A DNA stretch of 64,000 bases from Edaphobacter aggregans DSM 19364 (GTDB lineage Bacteria > Acidobacteriota > Terriglobia > Terriglobales > Acidobacteriaceae), in assembly GCF_000745965.1 (NCBI RefSeq), contig NZ_JQKI01000019.1:1-64000 (forward strand), read 5' to 3'. How positions within the stretch are numbered: position 1 is the stretch's first letter; each line of letters starts with the position of its first letter. The notes under the pieces are model-generated. The model was not told the origin of the DNA. It saw only the letters and a list, made by a program, of their open reading frames with translations, and made no database searches. A program made the position numbers and the translations under genes. Below are positions 1 to 8,583 of this stretch, piece after piece.

Positions 1-396
1 CAACACGTTACGCGGCGCTCGCATCTCCAGCGCCGTCATCCATGCACCCATCGCGATGCGGTCTCGCTTCGATCGCAACACCACAGCACGAGCACCATGG
101 ATCAAGATCTTGCGGAGGTAGAGGTTGCCGCGTTTGCTAATTCCATATAGCTTCGCCTTGCCGCCTGTCGAGTGCTGCTTGGGCACCAGGCCCATCCAAG
201 CCGCGAACTCGCGTCCCTTGCGGAAGGCTCCGCCGTTGCCAATCGAAGCCACGATCGCCGTCGCCACTAACGGTCCGATGCCTGGGATCTGACGCAGCCT
301 GACGCAAGCGGCATCGCTCGAAGCAATCCGCTCACCACTCGGGAGAGGAGCCACAAGTGACGCCAGGTTGGGACCGTTGCGGAGACGGATAGGCTC
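1..396 (-). pseudogene. IS110-family transposase remnant (C-terminal part)
   Basis: The minus-strand reading frame encodes the C-terminal Transposase_20 region of an IS110-family transposase. It shows the helix-hairpin-helix stretch QIPGIGPLVATAI followed by FAAWMGLVPKQHSTGGK and GISKRGNLYLRK, which are typical of this family. The frame runs off the left window edge at its C-terminal side and is closed on its N-terminal side by a TGA at 397-399. The N-terminal DEDD RuvC-like catalytic half is not found upstream, so this copy looks truncated and inactive. IS110 elements usually lack long terminal inverted repeats, and none were seen. Confidence 0.8.
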
Positions 397-508
397 TCAT
401 CCAAGCGCAGAATTGGCCAGCATGTAAGCTAGGTGGACGCACTTGGCGAGAGATTGTGGGCGTTCAGCTTTCTGGCTGTTCAGCGTCGAAGGGCTCTTAG
501 GAGGAGAC
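397..508. other. Intergenic junction, no gene seen
   Basis: This is a short stretch between the transposase remnant and the first intact gene. I see no coding signal, repeat or clear promoter. It probably marks the break point where the insertion sequence lost its 5' part. Confidence 0.4.
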
Positions 509-1111
509 ATGACGTTAAAGCAGATGACTAAGCTTTGCAGCGCGGTACTGGCGGCCGGACTTTTTTCGTTTTGTCTCGCTCGAGCGCAACCAATGCAAGC
601 CGCGTCCCCGAATGTGCCGCCTCCGGTGAAGGCGGAGCGCGATGGAGCGCATGACTTCGACTTCCTGATCGGAGACTGGAAGGCGCACGTACGGCGGCTC
701 CCTGATCGACTCAATGGCTCGAACGCCTGGGTCGATTACGATGGCATATCGAACCACAAGAAAATTCTGGATAGCAATGCCAACTTCGAGGAGTTCGAAG
801 TTGACAACCCCGTGAAGCACCTTCACATCAAGGCGCAGACATTAAGGGTCTACAACCCGCAATCGCACCAGTGGAGCATCTATTTGCTCGACGTCGACAA
901 AGGTGTGCTCAGCCTTCCGCCAGTCGTCGGTCAGTTCACCGGGAATCGGGGAGAGTTTTTTGACCAGGAGGACTATAAAGGACGGGCGATTCTCGTTCGC
1001 TACGTCTGGCTGAATATTTCGCCGCGATCGGCGCGGATGGAGCAGTCGTTCTCGCCCGACGGGGGCAAGACCTGGGAAGTGAACTGGATTTGCGAGCTTT
1101 CGAGAGATTAA
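509..1111 (+). CDS. Secreted hypothetical protein, DUF1579-like fold
   Basis: The product is a 200-residue protein with an N-terminal signal peptide (about residues 1-27, ending near LARAQ). The mature part opens with a HDFDFLIGDWKAH stretch, which resembles the start of DUF1579/calycin-like domains of secreted acidobacterial proteins. The ATG at 509 is chosen because GGAGGAG lies directly upstream (about 499-505); an in-frame earlier start at 443 has no ribosome site and would bury the signal peptide. No catalytic residues are recognised and the function is unknown. A second DUF1579-type gene lies at 39818. Confidence 0.75.
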   Translation: MTLKQMTKLCSAVLAAGLFSFCLARAQPMQAASPNVPPPVKAERDGAHDFDFLIGDWKAHVRRLPDRLNGSNAWVDYDGISNHKKILDSNANFEEFEVDNPVKHLHIKAQTLRVYNPQSHQWSIYLLDVDKGVLSLPPVVGQFTGNRGEFFDQEDYKGRAILVRYVWLNISPRSARMEQSFSPDGGKTWEVNWICELSRD

Positions 1112-1345
1112 ACGGGGTTGCTGACCTCCGCGTTTTCGGCAACTCGGGGGATTACCCGTGAAAGCCGCTCTATGAGCGCATCATCGCCGAGTCAGTCACC
1201 GAACACTGCGGTCGGAATTTTGGACTCTGAAGTTCTGGGAGGGTGACCGGCTACACGGACCTTACTCGCTGCGGCCTGAGTTCGGGTCGGTTTCCGTGAC
1301 ACCCCCAAAGCGGTAAGGGAAGGGTCGCGGACCATTTTTGAGGAG

Positions 1346-1651
1346 TTAAGACTTTTCCTCGTTCCGTTCGGCGGCGTCCGGAAGAGTCTGCCGCAGTTCC
1401 GGTGTCGGAACAGATAGGAGGACAGCATCCCCTACCGACTGGACCATTCGGACAGGTAAATCGAGTGTGGCAGCGCGGAGTAGGCCCCGGGCAGCACCGA
1501 GTTGCTCGGCGACCGACTTACTCAATTTGATCTGCAGCGCGACGATAATCCATGTGGAGGTGTCGATAAACAGAGCAGCCACTTCGCCGATCGTCTGTCC
1601 GTCAGCCGCAATTACTGTTCGTCCTCGGAGGTGTTCATCGGAAACCTGCAT
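1346..1651 (-). CDS. PRC-barrel domain protein
   Basis: The product is a 101-residue protein whose first 75 residues resemble a PRC-barrel: LRGRTVIAADGQTIGEVAAL, then a strand-rich segment with DTSTWIIVALQIKL, then LLRAATLDLPVRMV. PRC-barrels bind RNA or protein partners, as in RimM and the photosynthetic reaction centre H subunit. Stand-alone bacterial copies have mostly unknown roles. There is no signal peptide, so it should be cytoplasmic. It is a single gene with no linked partner, and its ribosome site is weak. Confidence 0.7.
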   Translation of the reverse strand: MQVSDEHLRGRTVIAADGQTIGEVAALFIDTSTWIIVALQIKLSKSVAEQLGAARGLLRAATLDLPVRMVQSVGDAVLLSVPTPELRQTLPDAAERNEEKS

Positions 1652-1991
1652 CGTCGAACCGCCTATATGAGCAATGAATGCCTAAACTCACCGCGCCTGG
1701 GCAATGCGCAGAGTGTACACCTCTCCTTGCTATGGCATGCAGTTTTGCGGTAGCCCGCTGCCGCAAGAACGTCCTTGGGGGCTCGGGCACTTCGGGAACA
1801 GTGCCGAGTCAAGCAAGAGGCACGCAAGCCCTGACACGGGCAGGGCCGTTGCCTATCTCAGCCGACGAACTCGCCGCTCGGGGGCTCAGTTGACGCGAAA
1901 TCGCCACACCACCCTTCGAGAAACCCGATTGCGGCTCAGAAACGAAGGCATTTTGCAACAGAACTCGGCGAGACAGGCCTTTTTGGGGGCA
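1652..1991. other. 340-bp gap without a convincing gene
   Basis: Several short open frames cross this stretch on the plus strand, but their products are rich in Arg, Ser and Thr, show no family resemblance and lack ribosome sites. No repeat, terminator or clear promoter was recognised. Confidence 0.4.
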
Positions 1992-2849
1992 TTACGGGAT
2001 CATGAAGTGAACGCCTGGTGCCGTCAGGAAGATAATCACTATGAACACGGCTGCAAAGAAAAGAGCGGTAGGACTGGTGGGAACGACTTCTTCCGGTGCT
2101 GATTCTTTGCGAAGCCTGCGAGCGACCGGCGTGACAAAGAGAAGGATGGCCTGCCCCATCAGGCTTGCGGGCAGCACGGAGATGAGCATTAGATATCTTC
2201 CGTTTGGGATCCGAAGGCCCGCAAGACAGAAGATGAACGTTGCCGAAGCGTATGGGACCAGAGCGATTCGGGTGAGGCTCTCGGGGAACGTGCTAAAGAG
2301 CGCAGCAAAGAAGCGCACAACACCAGTGCAGATCAGTGTGCCGAAGACGACCTCAAGAACACGAAGGAATGTCTGATGGGGCCAGAATGCTATCACTTCT
2401 TTCCAGTCGCCCACGCCCGCGAGCCCCGAGTAAATGATGTAGCAGCAACCATGGAAGATGCCCACCGCGACTACCAGCCAAAGAAAAATACGGAGTGTAA
2501 TGTCTGCCCGCTCACGCAGCGTAAGAATAAGCAATGGATATAGCAAGATGCCGAGGAGAATCGTGGAGAGTGACCCGGCTGCATTGATGAAGCGATAACC
2601 CGAGGTTCCCGGAGCGATGGCAGCGAGCGTGTCAGATGAATCGATCGACGTTGAGGTCAAGACGAAATGGTGCGCGCCGAGCATATAAAACGCTACACCA
2701 TGCCCAAGGACCTCGTGACACATCGTCACCACGTAGTAGGCCAGAAACCCAATCGCTGCAAGGGTTGGGATGCTATGTCTATCAAGTGTTGGGACGCTAT
2801 GTCTATACGGATGCGCATGCTTGCCAGCCGCGGGAGTGACGGTAGCCAT
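1992..2849 (-). CDS. Polytopic membrane protein with HEVLGHG motif (M50-like?)
   Basis: The product has 285 residues and about seven predicted membrane segments. The first contains CHEVLGHG (His45-Glu46 and His50). This resembles the HExxH zinc motif of M50 site-2-type proteases but has one extra residue between Glu and the second His, so zinc peptidase activity is a guess. A variant HExxGHG signature recurs in uncharacterised bacterial membrane proteins. The start at 2849 is preferred to 2897 because AGGG precedes it at proper spacing. No operon partner is nearby; a repeat block with a small insertion lies upstream. Confidence 0.6.
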   Translation of the reverse strand: MATVTPAAGKHAHPYRHSVPTLDRHSIPTLAAIGFLAYYVVTMCHEVLGHGVAFYMLGAHHFVLTSTSIDSSDTLAAIAPGTSGYRFINAAGSLSTILLGILLYPLLILTLRERADITLRIFLWLVVAVGIFHGCCYIIYSGLAGVGDWKEVIAFWPHQTFLRVLEVVFGTLICTGVVRFFAALFSTFPESLTRIALVPYASATFIFCLAGLRIPNGRYLMLISVLPASLMGQAILLFVTPVARRLRKESAPEEVVPTSPTALFFAAVFIVIIFLTAPGVHFMIP

Positions 2850-2947
2850 TTGAGGTGCCCTTAGAAAAATCAGATTGTAGTTAAGAACACCGCACATCGA
2901 GAGTTATTCCCGGCGCAGACCATTGTGTTGGCTGTTGATTGATGGAT

Positions 2948-3220
2948 ACCCCAGGGGCTAAAGAGGGTGCTGAAAAGTTGTGGCTCTCGGCGAAAGACCT
3001 GACCTCAGCGGCTAAAGCCGCGTTCAAAACAAGGCAGTTAAGGGCACGGCTGAAGCCGTGCCCTTAAGCAAGACGGGATTTTTCAGCACCCTCTAAAGCC
3101 CCCTTTCTTTTGGGGCGATGAGAGAGGGCCAAGCCTGAAGGCTTGGCGTACCCAGAGGCGGTCGCGCTTGCGCGCGAATCCCACTTGCCGCGATGGGCCG
3201 CGTCATGTATGGGGCACCCG
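2948..3220. repeat. Mosaic palindromic repeat block
   Basis: This is a non-coding array of short palindromic modules. Module a (ACCCCAGGGGCTAAAGCCCC) is split by the MITE-like element at 2964-3092. Module b follows at 3126-3153 (GGGCCAAGCCTGAAGGCTT then GGCGTACCC). A variant of module c (GCGCTTGCGCGCGAATCCC, ending GGGGCACCC at 3211-3219) comes next. The same modules in the same order recur near 34629, 42655 and, in part, 29756. Confidence 0.75.
2964..3092. mobile_element. 129-bp MITE-like element with 6-bp target duplication
   Basis: The ends are perfect 13-bp inverted repeats: AGGGTGCTGAAAA at 2964-2976 and TTTTCAGCACCCT at 3080-3092. Identical CTAAAG hexamers flank them at 2958-2963 and 3093-3098. 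Removing the element and one hexamer restores an intact palindrome, ACCCCAGGGGCTAAAGCCCC, equal in form to the module at about 34632. Inside are two hairpins: GCGGC-TAAA-GCCGC (3008-3021) and a 13-bp stem with TGAA loop (3038-3067). It has no coding capacity and would need a transposase in trans. Confidence 0.7.
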
Positions 3221-3316
3221 GCATGCTCTATGACATCGCCTTGTTGCGGTCTTTACGGCAGCCTACGGAATCAATTAGACTCCGCGGAATTCAATTTCAA
3301 GGAGGTCAATGGTGCT

Positions 3317-3760
3317 ATGAAGCAAACTATCCGGTTCGCTGTTGCAGTACTCTGTCTCTCTTTGTTGTCAGTCGCCACTGCAGTGCCACAAGACCAATAC
3401 ACCGAAGGGGGAGTCACTCGGGTCACGTTGATCCGAATATTGCCCGGACATTTCAACGCGTTCATGGAGGACCTGAAAGCTAATGTCAAACCGATCTGGG
3501 AGGCGGAAAAGAAGGCCGGGTTGATTGAAAACTACAGCATCTTCCTGAACACTACGAGAGCCAATCCAGAAGACTGGGACATTGGGTTCAGCCTCAGCTA
3601 TAAGAACTTCGCGGCCCTCGACGGCCTCGCACAAAAAGTTCTTGATCTCCGGATGCAGCAGTATGGCGACAAGAGCAAGGAGCAGCAGGTGATCGACAAG
3701 CGTGTGCAAAATGCACGAGTAATCGCCAGTATCCTGACACGCGACATTACCTTGAAGTAG
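3317..3760 (+). CDS. Secreted hypothetical protein
   Basis: The product has 147 residues with a signal peptide (residues 1 to about 23, ending SVATAVPQ). The mature part begins TEGGVTRVTLIRILPGHFNAF and looks like an alpha/beta ferredoxin-like domain (NIPSNAP or dimeric barrel style), but I do not recognise a defined family. The start is certain: AAGGAGGT (3299-3306) lies 10 nt before ATG 3317. It is a single gene between a repeat block and a convergent beta-barrel gene. Confidence 0.7.
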   Translation: MKQTIRFAVAVLCLSLLSVATAVPQDQYTEGGVTRVTLIRILPGHFNAFMEDLKANVKPIWEAEKKAGLIENYSIFLNTTRANPEDWDIGFSLSYKNFAALDGLAQKVLDLRMQQYGDKSKEQQVIDKRVQNARVIASILTRDITLK

Positions 3761-3939
3761 CTGGCCAGGTCCTGGCGGCGTTTCCATTCTCAGGGATGCG
3801 TCACCATTTTTCTGTGAATTGCATTACTCCGCACGCGGTAACGCACACCGATGTAGACAAGCCGAAAATGTCGTCCCATGAATACGTGTCCACGGTATCT
3901 GTTCAGGGGGCAAATCCCTCGGGGGCAGGCTGGTGTGGG

Positions 3940-4773
3940 TTATTTGACGTTGAAGGTGACGCCCAGCAGCAGTCCACTTGAGGCGATGTCATAGACAAAA
4001 GTGGAACTGGGGCGGTAATTCACATCCAGATAGCGCCAGCCCGCCTGAATGGCGATCTTCGGCTTGATGCGGTAGCCGAGCAGGGCCGCGAACTGGTAGT
4101 CCAGATCCGCTCCCCCGCCGCCCGCATCGCCCAGGATCGTGATCTCAGCCTTGGGTGAGAGCGGCATGGTGAACCTGGCTCCCGCGACTACGTCGGCCCA
4201 GTCTGCCGACACGGAGCGGTCGCCTAGCAGGCCGGATGGCTGGAAGCTGAAGTTGTTCCCCAGATGAAAGTAGCGGAAGCCGACCAGAGCGTCGGCCTTC
4301 AGCTTTTCGTTATCGACAAGCCGGTAGCCGACCTTGGGGGTCAGCATGGTCTGGTTCACTTTCACCTTGATCGAGGTGATGATGTTGGGATCTGGGCTTA
4401 ACGGAAGCCCCCTGTCGTCGGAGAGCTTCATCCACATGAAATCGAGAGGCAACAGGATGCGGTTTTTGCGAGCCTCAACGGCAGCCATCAGGCCGATGTT
4501 GAGATAGTCAAAAATATCGCCGAAACTGGCGTGGACGCTGGTGGTGTAGCCGCGCCCGCCGATGGTACCGTGCATGCCGGCAAACCAAAGATAGGGGGCG
4601 ATTACGACGTGCCATTTATCGTCGTCTGCGGAAGCTGCGTTTGGGGGAGGAGGAGTGCTTGCTGTCTGGTCCGGGGAGACCAGATTTACTGGCTGCTGAG
4701 CACTTGAGTGAACGCATAGAACAGCCAGCGAAGTGGCGAAGGTCAGAAGGCACACGGCACCGCATGATTTCAT
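3940..4773 (-). CDS. Outer-membrane beta-barrel protein
   Basis: The product has 277 residues with a signal peptide (about residues 1-26, ending HSSAQQ), then a Pro/Ala-rich linker and alternating-strand sequence. The segment WHVVIAPYLWFAGMHGTIGG is typical of acidobacterial and proteobacterial hypothetical outer-membrane barrels, and it ends in GLLLGVTFNVK. It should sit in the outer membrane; its cargo is unknown. The ATG at 4773 is chosen because AGGGAG lies 5 nt upstream; the longer frame to 4884 has no signal sequence at its start. Confidence 0.7.
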   Translation of the reverse strand: MKSCGAVCLLTFATSLAVLCVHSSAQQPVNLVSPDQTASTPPPPNAASADDDKWHVVIAPYLWFAGMHGTIGGRGYTTSVHASFGDIFDYLNIGLMAAVEARKNRILLPLDFMWMKLSDDRGLPLSPDPNIITSIKVKVNQTMLTPKVGYRLVDNEKLKADALVGFRYFHLGNNFSFQPSGLLGDRSVSADWADVVAGARFTMPLSPKAEITILGDAGGGGADLDYQFAALLGYRIKPKIAIQAGWRYLDVNYRPSSTFVYDIASSGLLLGVTFNVK

Positions 4774-5003
4774 TGTGTCTCCCTGCGTCCCGGTCTTATT
4801 TCCGTTCTGCGTCAACCAGGAGCTGCATTGCAAGGGGCCCGGAGCAATGAAACGTACTCGATTGCAGGTGAGGAATGATCTCATGCGCGGCGGCCGGTGT
4901 CACTTGGGGGGGCGAGACATCGGGTGGCATGGTTGAGATGATTGGCGAACAGGATTTTGGCGTGCGGACGAGCCAAAGGTATTTGTGCTGCCTGGTGTTA
5001 AAG

Positions 5004-5690
5004 TCATTGGATTTTCGCGATGGGCTGCACCGGGCTGCCGGGGTCGAGTGTCGTAAGCCTGGTGCCGGCCGGCAGCTTCTCAGGGGACTGAGGGAGTACC
5101 GCTCCGCCTGTCAGGCTGCCTTTGTATCTGTTGGGGCTAAGCTGGTACAGATCGGTGCGGGGACACCCATCCTTCGCAGAGGTTCCGAGTACCATACGGC
5201 CTGCGGGAGAAGTTCCGGCGATGTGCAGCGTCGCGGCACAGGCACGGCTGAGGCGGCGTGTGAAGTGCCGATCGAGGGAGACATCCTTCGATATTGCGCC
5301 TGAGGTCATGTCGTACTCCATCGCTTCGATCCAGCCGGGGTGGGACCCTTCGAGGATGAAGACGAACACATGGTGGCCATCCGGAGAGAATCCGTCGATG
5401 CGGAATGCGATCGGCCGGCCCCAATCGTCATCGCTGGTGAAGTAGTTGTCAGGCGGGATGGCCGAACCATCCGGACGCGAGATCTCCAGGATGTAATCGG
5501 CTGCGCAGAGGTGGCTCTCCTTGCTGTGGTCATCTTCGCTGTGCATTTTGAGGATGGCGGTAAAGCCTGCGCTGCTGCGAAGAGGGATGGTCTGGGCGTC
5601 TGGCACACCGCATGTCAGACCGCCAGGACCAGATGACTGTACCGCAGATGGTTGCAGGAAGAGCATCAGGAGGAGGCTTAACGGGAGCAT
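5004..5690 (-). CDS. Secreted hypothetical protein
   Basis: The product has 228 residues with an N-terminal hydrophobic signal (MLPLSLLLMLFLQPSAVQSS). The mature part contains ILEISRPDGSAIPPDNYFTS and GFSPDGHHVFVFILEG, suggesting a beta-propeller-like or WD-like periplasmic domain, but no family is recognised. Longer in-frame starts up to 5873 would overlap the divergent deacetylase gene and are rejected. The gap to that divergent gene is about 88 bp and probably carries both promoters. Confidence 0.6.
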   Translation of the reverse strand: MLPLSLLLMLFLQPSAVQSSGPGGLTCGVPDAQTIPLRSSAGFTAILKMHSEDDHSKESHLCAADYILEISRPDGSAIPPDNYFTSDDDWGRPIAFRIDGFSPDGHHVFVFILEGSHPGWIEAMEYDMTSGAISKDVSLDRHFTRRLSRACAATLHIAGTSPAGRMVLGTSAKDGCPRTDLYQLSPNRYKGSLTGGAVLPQSPEKLPAGTRLTTLDPGSPVQPIAKIQ

Positions 5691-5778
5691 GATGGCCCCG
5701 AGAATACCTCGATTCTCAATTCGATTTTCAATAAAGATGTCCTGCGTTCGTCTTTGAGCGAGATCGTCGGCGGGTGAG

Positions 5779-6534
5779 ATGATTGGGGTAGAGGCTGTTG
5801 GGTACGTGGAGACGAGTGCAGAGCTGGCGGCGGGTGTAGCGACTGGGCTGGCGGCGGTGGCGGTTGGGGGCACGCTGACGTGGGCGGCGCTGTCTGCGGG
5901 ATCGCAGATGTTTGGCAGGACGCTGGTGGCTCCGAAGAGGCCGGATGAGATCTGTTTGACGTATGACGATGGGCCGAATCCGGCGGTGACTCCGCTGCTG
6001 CTGGAGGCTTTGGCGCGGGCGGAGGTAAGGGCGACGTTCTTTCTTATCGGCGGGTTTGTGCGGCAGTGTCCGGAGATGGTGCGGGAGATTCGCGCGGCGG
6101 GACACCTGGTGGGGAATCACACGATGACGCATCCGTGGCTGGCGTGGCAGACGGAGCGGAGGATTCGCGAGGAGATTGCGGGAGCGAGCGCAGCGATCGA
6201 GGATGTGTTGGGGGAGCGGGTGCGGTACTTTCGCGCTCCGCATGGTGCGCGGCGGCCGGTGGTGCTGCGAGTGGTGCGCGAGATGGGGATGGTTCCGGTG
6301 CAGTGGAACGCGATGGGGTACGACTGGCGGCCGGTGGGGGCGGCGGAGATTGCGGGGAGTGTGGAGAAGGGGGTCGCGCGGAACCGGCGGGCGGGGCTGG
6401 GGTCGAATATTCTGCTGCACGACGGGGGGCACACGGGGCTGGGGGCGGCTCGGATGGAGACGGTGCGGGCGACGCAGATGCTGGTGGAGAGGTGCGCGGG
6501 GGCGAGGTTTGTGGGGGTGGATGCGTGGGGGTGA
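5779..6534 (+). CDS. NodB-type polysaccharide deacetylase
   Basis: The product has 251 residues. Carbohydrate esterase family 4 signatures are all present: TYDDGPNP with the catalytic/metal Asp pair at 63-64, GNHTMTHP giving metal His114 and His118, RAPHG with Arg152, and ILLHDGG with the catalytic His214. CE4 enzymes remove N-acetyl or O-acetyl groups from glycans such as peptidoglycan or chitin oligomers. A hydrophobic stretch at residues 15-40 probably anchors it in the membrane. The exact substrate cannot be told from sequence. Confidence 0.85.
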   Translation: MIGVEAVGYVETSAELAAGVATGLAAVAVGGTLTWAALSAGSQMFGRTLVAPKRPDEICLTYDDGPNPAVTPLLLEALARAEVRATFFLIGGFVRQCPEMVREIRAAGHLVGNHTMTHPWLAWQTERRIREEIAGASAAIEDVLGERVRYFRAPHGARRPVVLRVVREMGMVPVQWNAMGYDWRPVGAAEIAGSVEKGVARNRRAGLGSNILLHDGGHTGLGAARMETVRATQMLVERCAGARFVGVDAWG

Positions 6535-6627
6535 GGATCGAACAGGCGGTTCGGGCGTAACGGGGGCGACCGGGACTCCGGCGGTATATAGTTGTGGGTC
6601 TGGCCGGTAGGGCTGTGGAGGTGTGCG

Positions 6628-6990
6628 ATGACGGGTATAGTTCGTGGATCGCTTGTTTTGCTGGCGAGTGCGCTGTTAGCCCCTGTATACGCCTCGGAGC
6701 CGTCGACCGTTACGGTGTCGGGTTGGGTGATCGATTCGGCGTGCGCTTACAAGAAGGGGCTGGAGAAGCCGATTGGGGTGGCGTGTGCGAAGGAGTGCGC
6801 AAAGAATGGATCTCCGCTGGTGATTCTGCGGGAGGATGGGACGATCTTTTTGCCGATCGACGGCAAGACGCCTTCGGCTTCGCAGAACCCGAAGCTGCTG
6901 CCCTATGCGGGCGAGCGGGTGACGGTTACGGGGAAGGCGTATGAGCGGAACGGGTCGCACGCTCTTGTGATCGAGAAGGTCTCCCGGTAG
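6628..6990 (+). CDS. Small secreted hypothetical protein
   Basis: The product has 120 residues with a signal peptide (to about PVYASEP). The mature domain begins TVTVSGWVIDSACAYKKG, contains three Cys residues (DSACAY, VACAKECAK), and ends in an OB-like GERVTVTGKAYERNGSHAL segment. Similar small OB-like secreted proteins are common in acidobacteria, but none is characterised. ATG 6628 has GGAGGTG about 6 nt upstream. It lies 93 bp after the deacetylase gene in the same direction and could be cotranscribed. Confidence 0.65.
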   Translation: MTGIVRGSLVLLASALLAPVYASEPSTVTVSGWVIDSACAYKKGLEKPIGVACAKECAKNGSPLVILREDGTIFLPIDGKTPSASQNPKLLPYAGERVTVTGKAYERNGSHALVIEKVSR

Positions 6991-7162
6991 AGTTTTTTTG
7001 TTCTGAGGTTCATGGCGGCTGAGTTGACATGGGTCTATGGGGCTGGCTAGGCTTCTTTGCGTCGGCGATAGCGGCGGGCCAAACTTCTATCCTGAGGCTG
7101 ACGAATTCCGAAGGGCCCCCGCGGTGCGCGTCTCTTGCGGGTGGCTGGAGAGGACGTCCCTT

Positions 7163-7642
7163 ATGAGCAGGAAGGCGGATTACAGCGCGGAGGAGTGGGA
7201 CCTCCTGCGTGCGGCGCCGATGATGGCAGGGATGCTTGTTGTGGCTGCAAGCCCAAGCGGGCCGTTGGGGATGATGCAGGAGTCGGCGGCGATGGGGCGG
7301 ATGATTCTGGAGGCCGCGGGTTCAGGGAAGACTCGGCTGTTGAAGGAGTTGGCGGAGGACATGAAGACGTCGATGTCGATTCCGAAGGCGCCTCCCGGGG
7401 CCTCGCCGAAGGCGGTGCAGGATGCGGCGACGGAGATTCTGCGGCGGACGTCGGAGCTGCTGGAGAAGAAGGCCACTCCGGAGGAGGCGGCGGAGCTGAA
7501 GCCTTGGCTGGGGACGATTGCGCAGCAGACGGCGGAGGCGGCGAAGGAGGGCGGATTCCTGGGGTTTGGAGGGACGCTGGTCTCGGAGGAAGAGAAGGCC
7601 GCGATTGCGAGGGTCAACTCGACGCTGGGGCTGGCTGCGTGA
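7163..7642 (+). CDS. Cytoplasmic hypothetical protein
   Basis: The product has 159 residues, is mostly helical and Ala/Lys/Glu-rich, and has no signal peptide. It starts MSRKADYSAEEWDLLRAAP and ends IARVNSTLGLAA. The sequence suggests a small helical bundle, but I do not recognise a family. ATG 7163 is preferred over 7037 because GGAGAGG precedes it. Its neighbours give no clue. Confidence 0.55.
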   Translation: MSRKADYSAEEWDLLRAAPMMAGMLVVAASPSGPLGMMQESAAMGRMILEAAGSGKTRLLKELAEDMKTSMSIPKAPPGASPKAVQDAATEILRRTSELLEKKATPEEAAELKPWLGTIAQQTAEAAKEGGFLGFGGTLVSEEEKAAIARVNSTLGLAA

Positions 7643-7687
7643 GGTGATGAGTCGGGCTGGTGCACGCTTGCTGCGTGTTTGGTGAAG

Positions 7688-7712
7688 CAATGTGGCAAAT
7701 TGCCGCACATTG
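7688..7712. promoter_or_regulatory. Imperfect dyad upstream of the PEP-CTERM gene
   Basis: CAATGTGGCAA and TTGCCGCACATTG form an inverted repeat with a single central A and a 2-nt bulge. It lies about 170 bp upstream of the PEP-CTERM start and after the stop of the previous gene. It could be an operator for a dimeric regulator. No sigma-54 -24/-12 element with correct spacing was found here. Confidence 0.25.
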
Positions 7713-7883
7713 CCTGCATTTCCTTGCAACGTTGAAGAGATCTTCGCAGGTTCGGGGCGTCGCGGATTTGCGGTAAGGGGCTGAGGCTCAGGGCGATGGG
7801 CGTCTATGTCTAGTTCCGTTGAATTGGAGGAGAAATTGCACGTTTCGTAACACTCACCGGTGGTTGCAAGAGGAGGGAGAGCC

Positions 7884-8558
7884 ATGGTCAGACTTGGAAG
7901 GAACGTGTTCGTTCTGGGTGTTGCTGCCCTGCTTTGTTTGCCGTTTGCGAAGGGGGATACGCTGCTTCCCGGAAGTGTGATTCCGGCGTCGCAGGTTCCT
8001 CTTCCGGAGGGGCCTCCGGGACAGCCGTTTCTGCATGAGGTCGGTTTTTACAACGGTGTGGTGAGCGGTGGCGGGTTCAGCGCAAATTATGCGACTTATG
8101 TTTTCTCCGATCCGGCGAATGTCTACTGCGCAGGGTGCCTCGACTTCATGTTCGGGCTGGGTGGAATCACCTCCGGTCAGATCGATGCGTTTACGGTGGG
8201 GGGCTTTGGGGGATTGGACACGGATGCGGGATACGGTTTCGGGTTTGGGTACGGCGGCACCCCTCCGACGACGATCGGGCGTGACGCGACGGGAGACTTG
8301 ATCACGTTTTACTTTGCGAATCCGGTGATCATCGATCCGGTGTATGGCAGCCAGCGTCCGGCGTTCATGCTGGTCCAGACGAACGCCACGGAGTTCGTTC
8401 GGGCGACGGCCGAGGGCGGAACGCTGGAGGGGCTGACGACGCTGGAGCCGGTCGTGCCGCCGCCGTCCGGGGTGATTCCTGAGCCGTCGACTCTGGCTCT
8501 TCTGGGGACGGGGCTTGCGAGTGTTGCGGGTGCGATCAGGAGGAGACTCGCGCGGTAG
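7884..8558 (+). CDS. PEP-CTERM sorting-domain protein
   Basis: The product has 224 residues with an N-terminal signal peptide (residues 1 to about 25). A C-terminal PEP-CTERM tripartite signal is present: PEPSTLALLGTGLASV followed by an Arg-rich tail. This signal is processed by an exosortase (EpsH/XrtA type) during export, in bacteria that usually also make exopolysaccharide. The central domain is Gly/Phe-rich (GGFGGLDTDAGYGFGFGYGG) and not recognised. ATG 7884 follows GGAGGGAG. No exosortase gene is in the window, so the sorting enzyme must be elsewhere. Confidence 0.85.
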   Translation: MVRLGRNVFVLGVAALLCLPFAKGDTLLPGSVIPASQVPLPEGPPGQPFLHEVGFYNGVVSGGGFSANYATYVFSDPANVYCAGCLDFMFGLGGITSGQIDAFTVGGFGGLDTDAGYGFGFGYGGTPPTTIGRDATGDLITFYFANPVIIDPVYGSQRPAFMLVQTNATEFVRATAEGGTLEGLTTLEPVVPPPSGVIPEPSTLALLGTGLASVAGAIRRRLAR

Positions 8559-8583
8559 GGAGATTTCTGCACGAGTCTGTGCC

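Noticed and set aside
1704..2102. 132-residue plus-strand open frame
   Set aside because: It overlaps the convergent membrane protein gene and has no ribosome site, odd composition and no recognisable domain.
7643..7720. Sigma-54 promoter before the PEP-CTERM gene
   Set aside because: TGG and TTGC elements occur, but their spacing is off by one or more from the required GG-N10-GC pattern.
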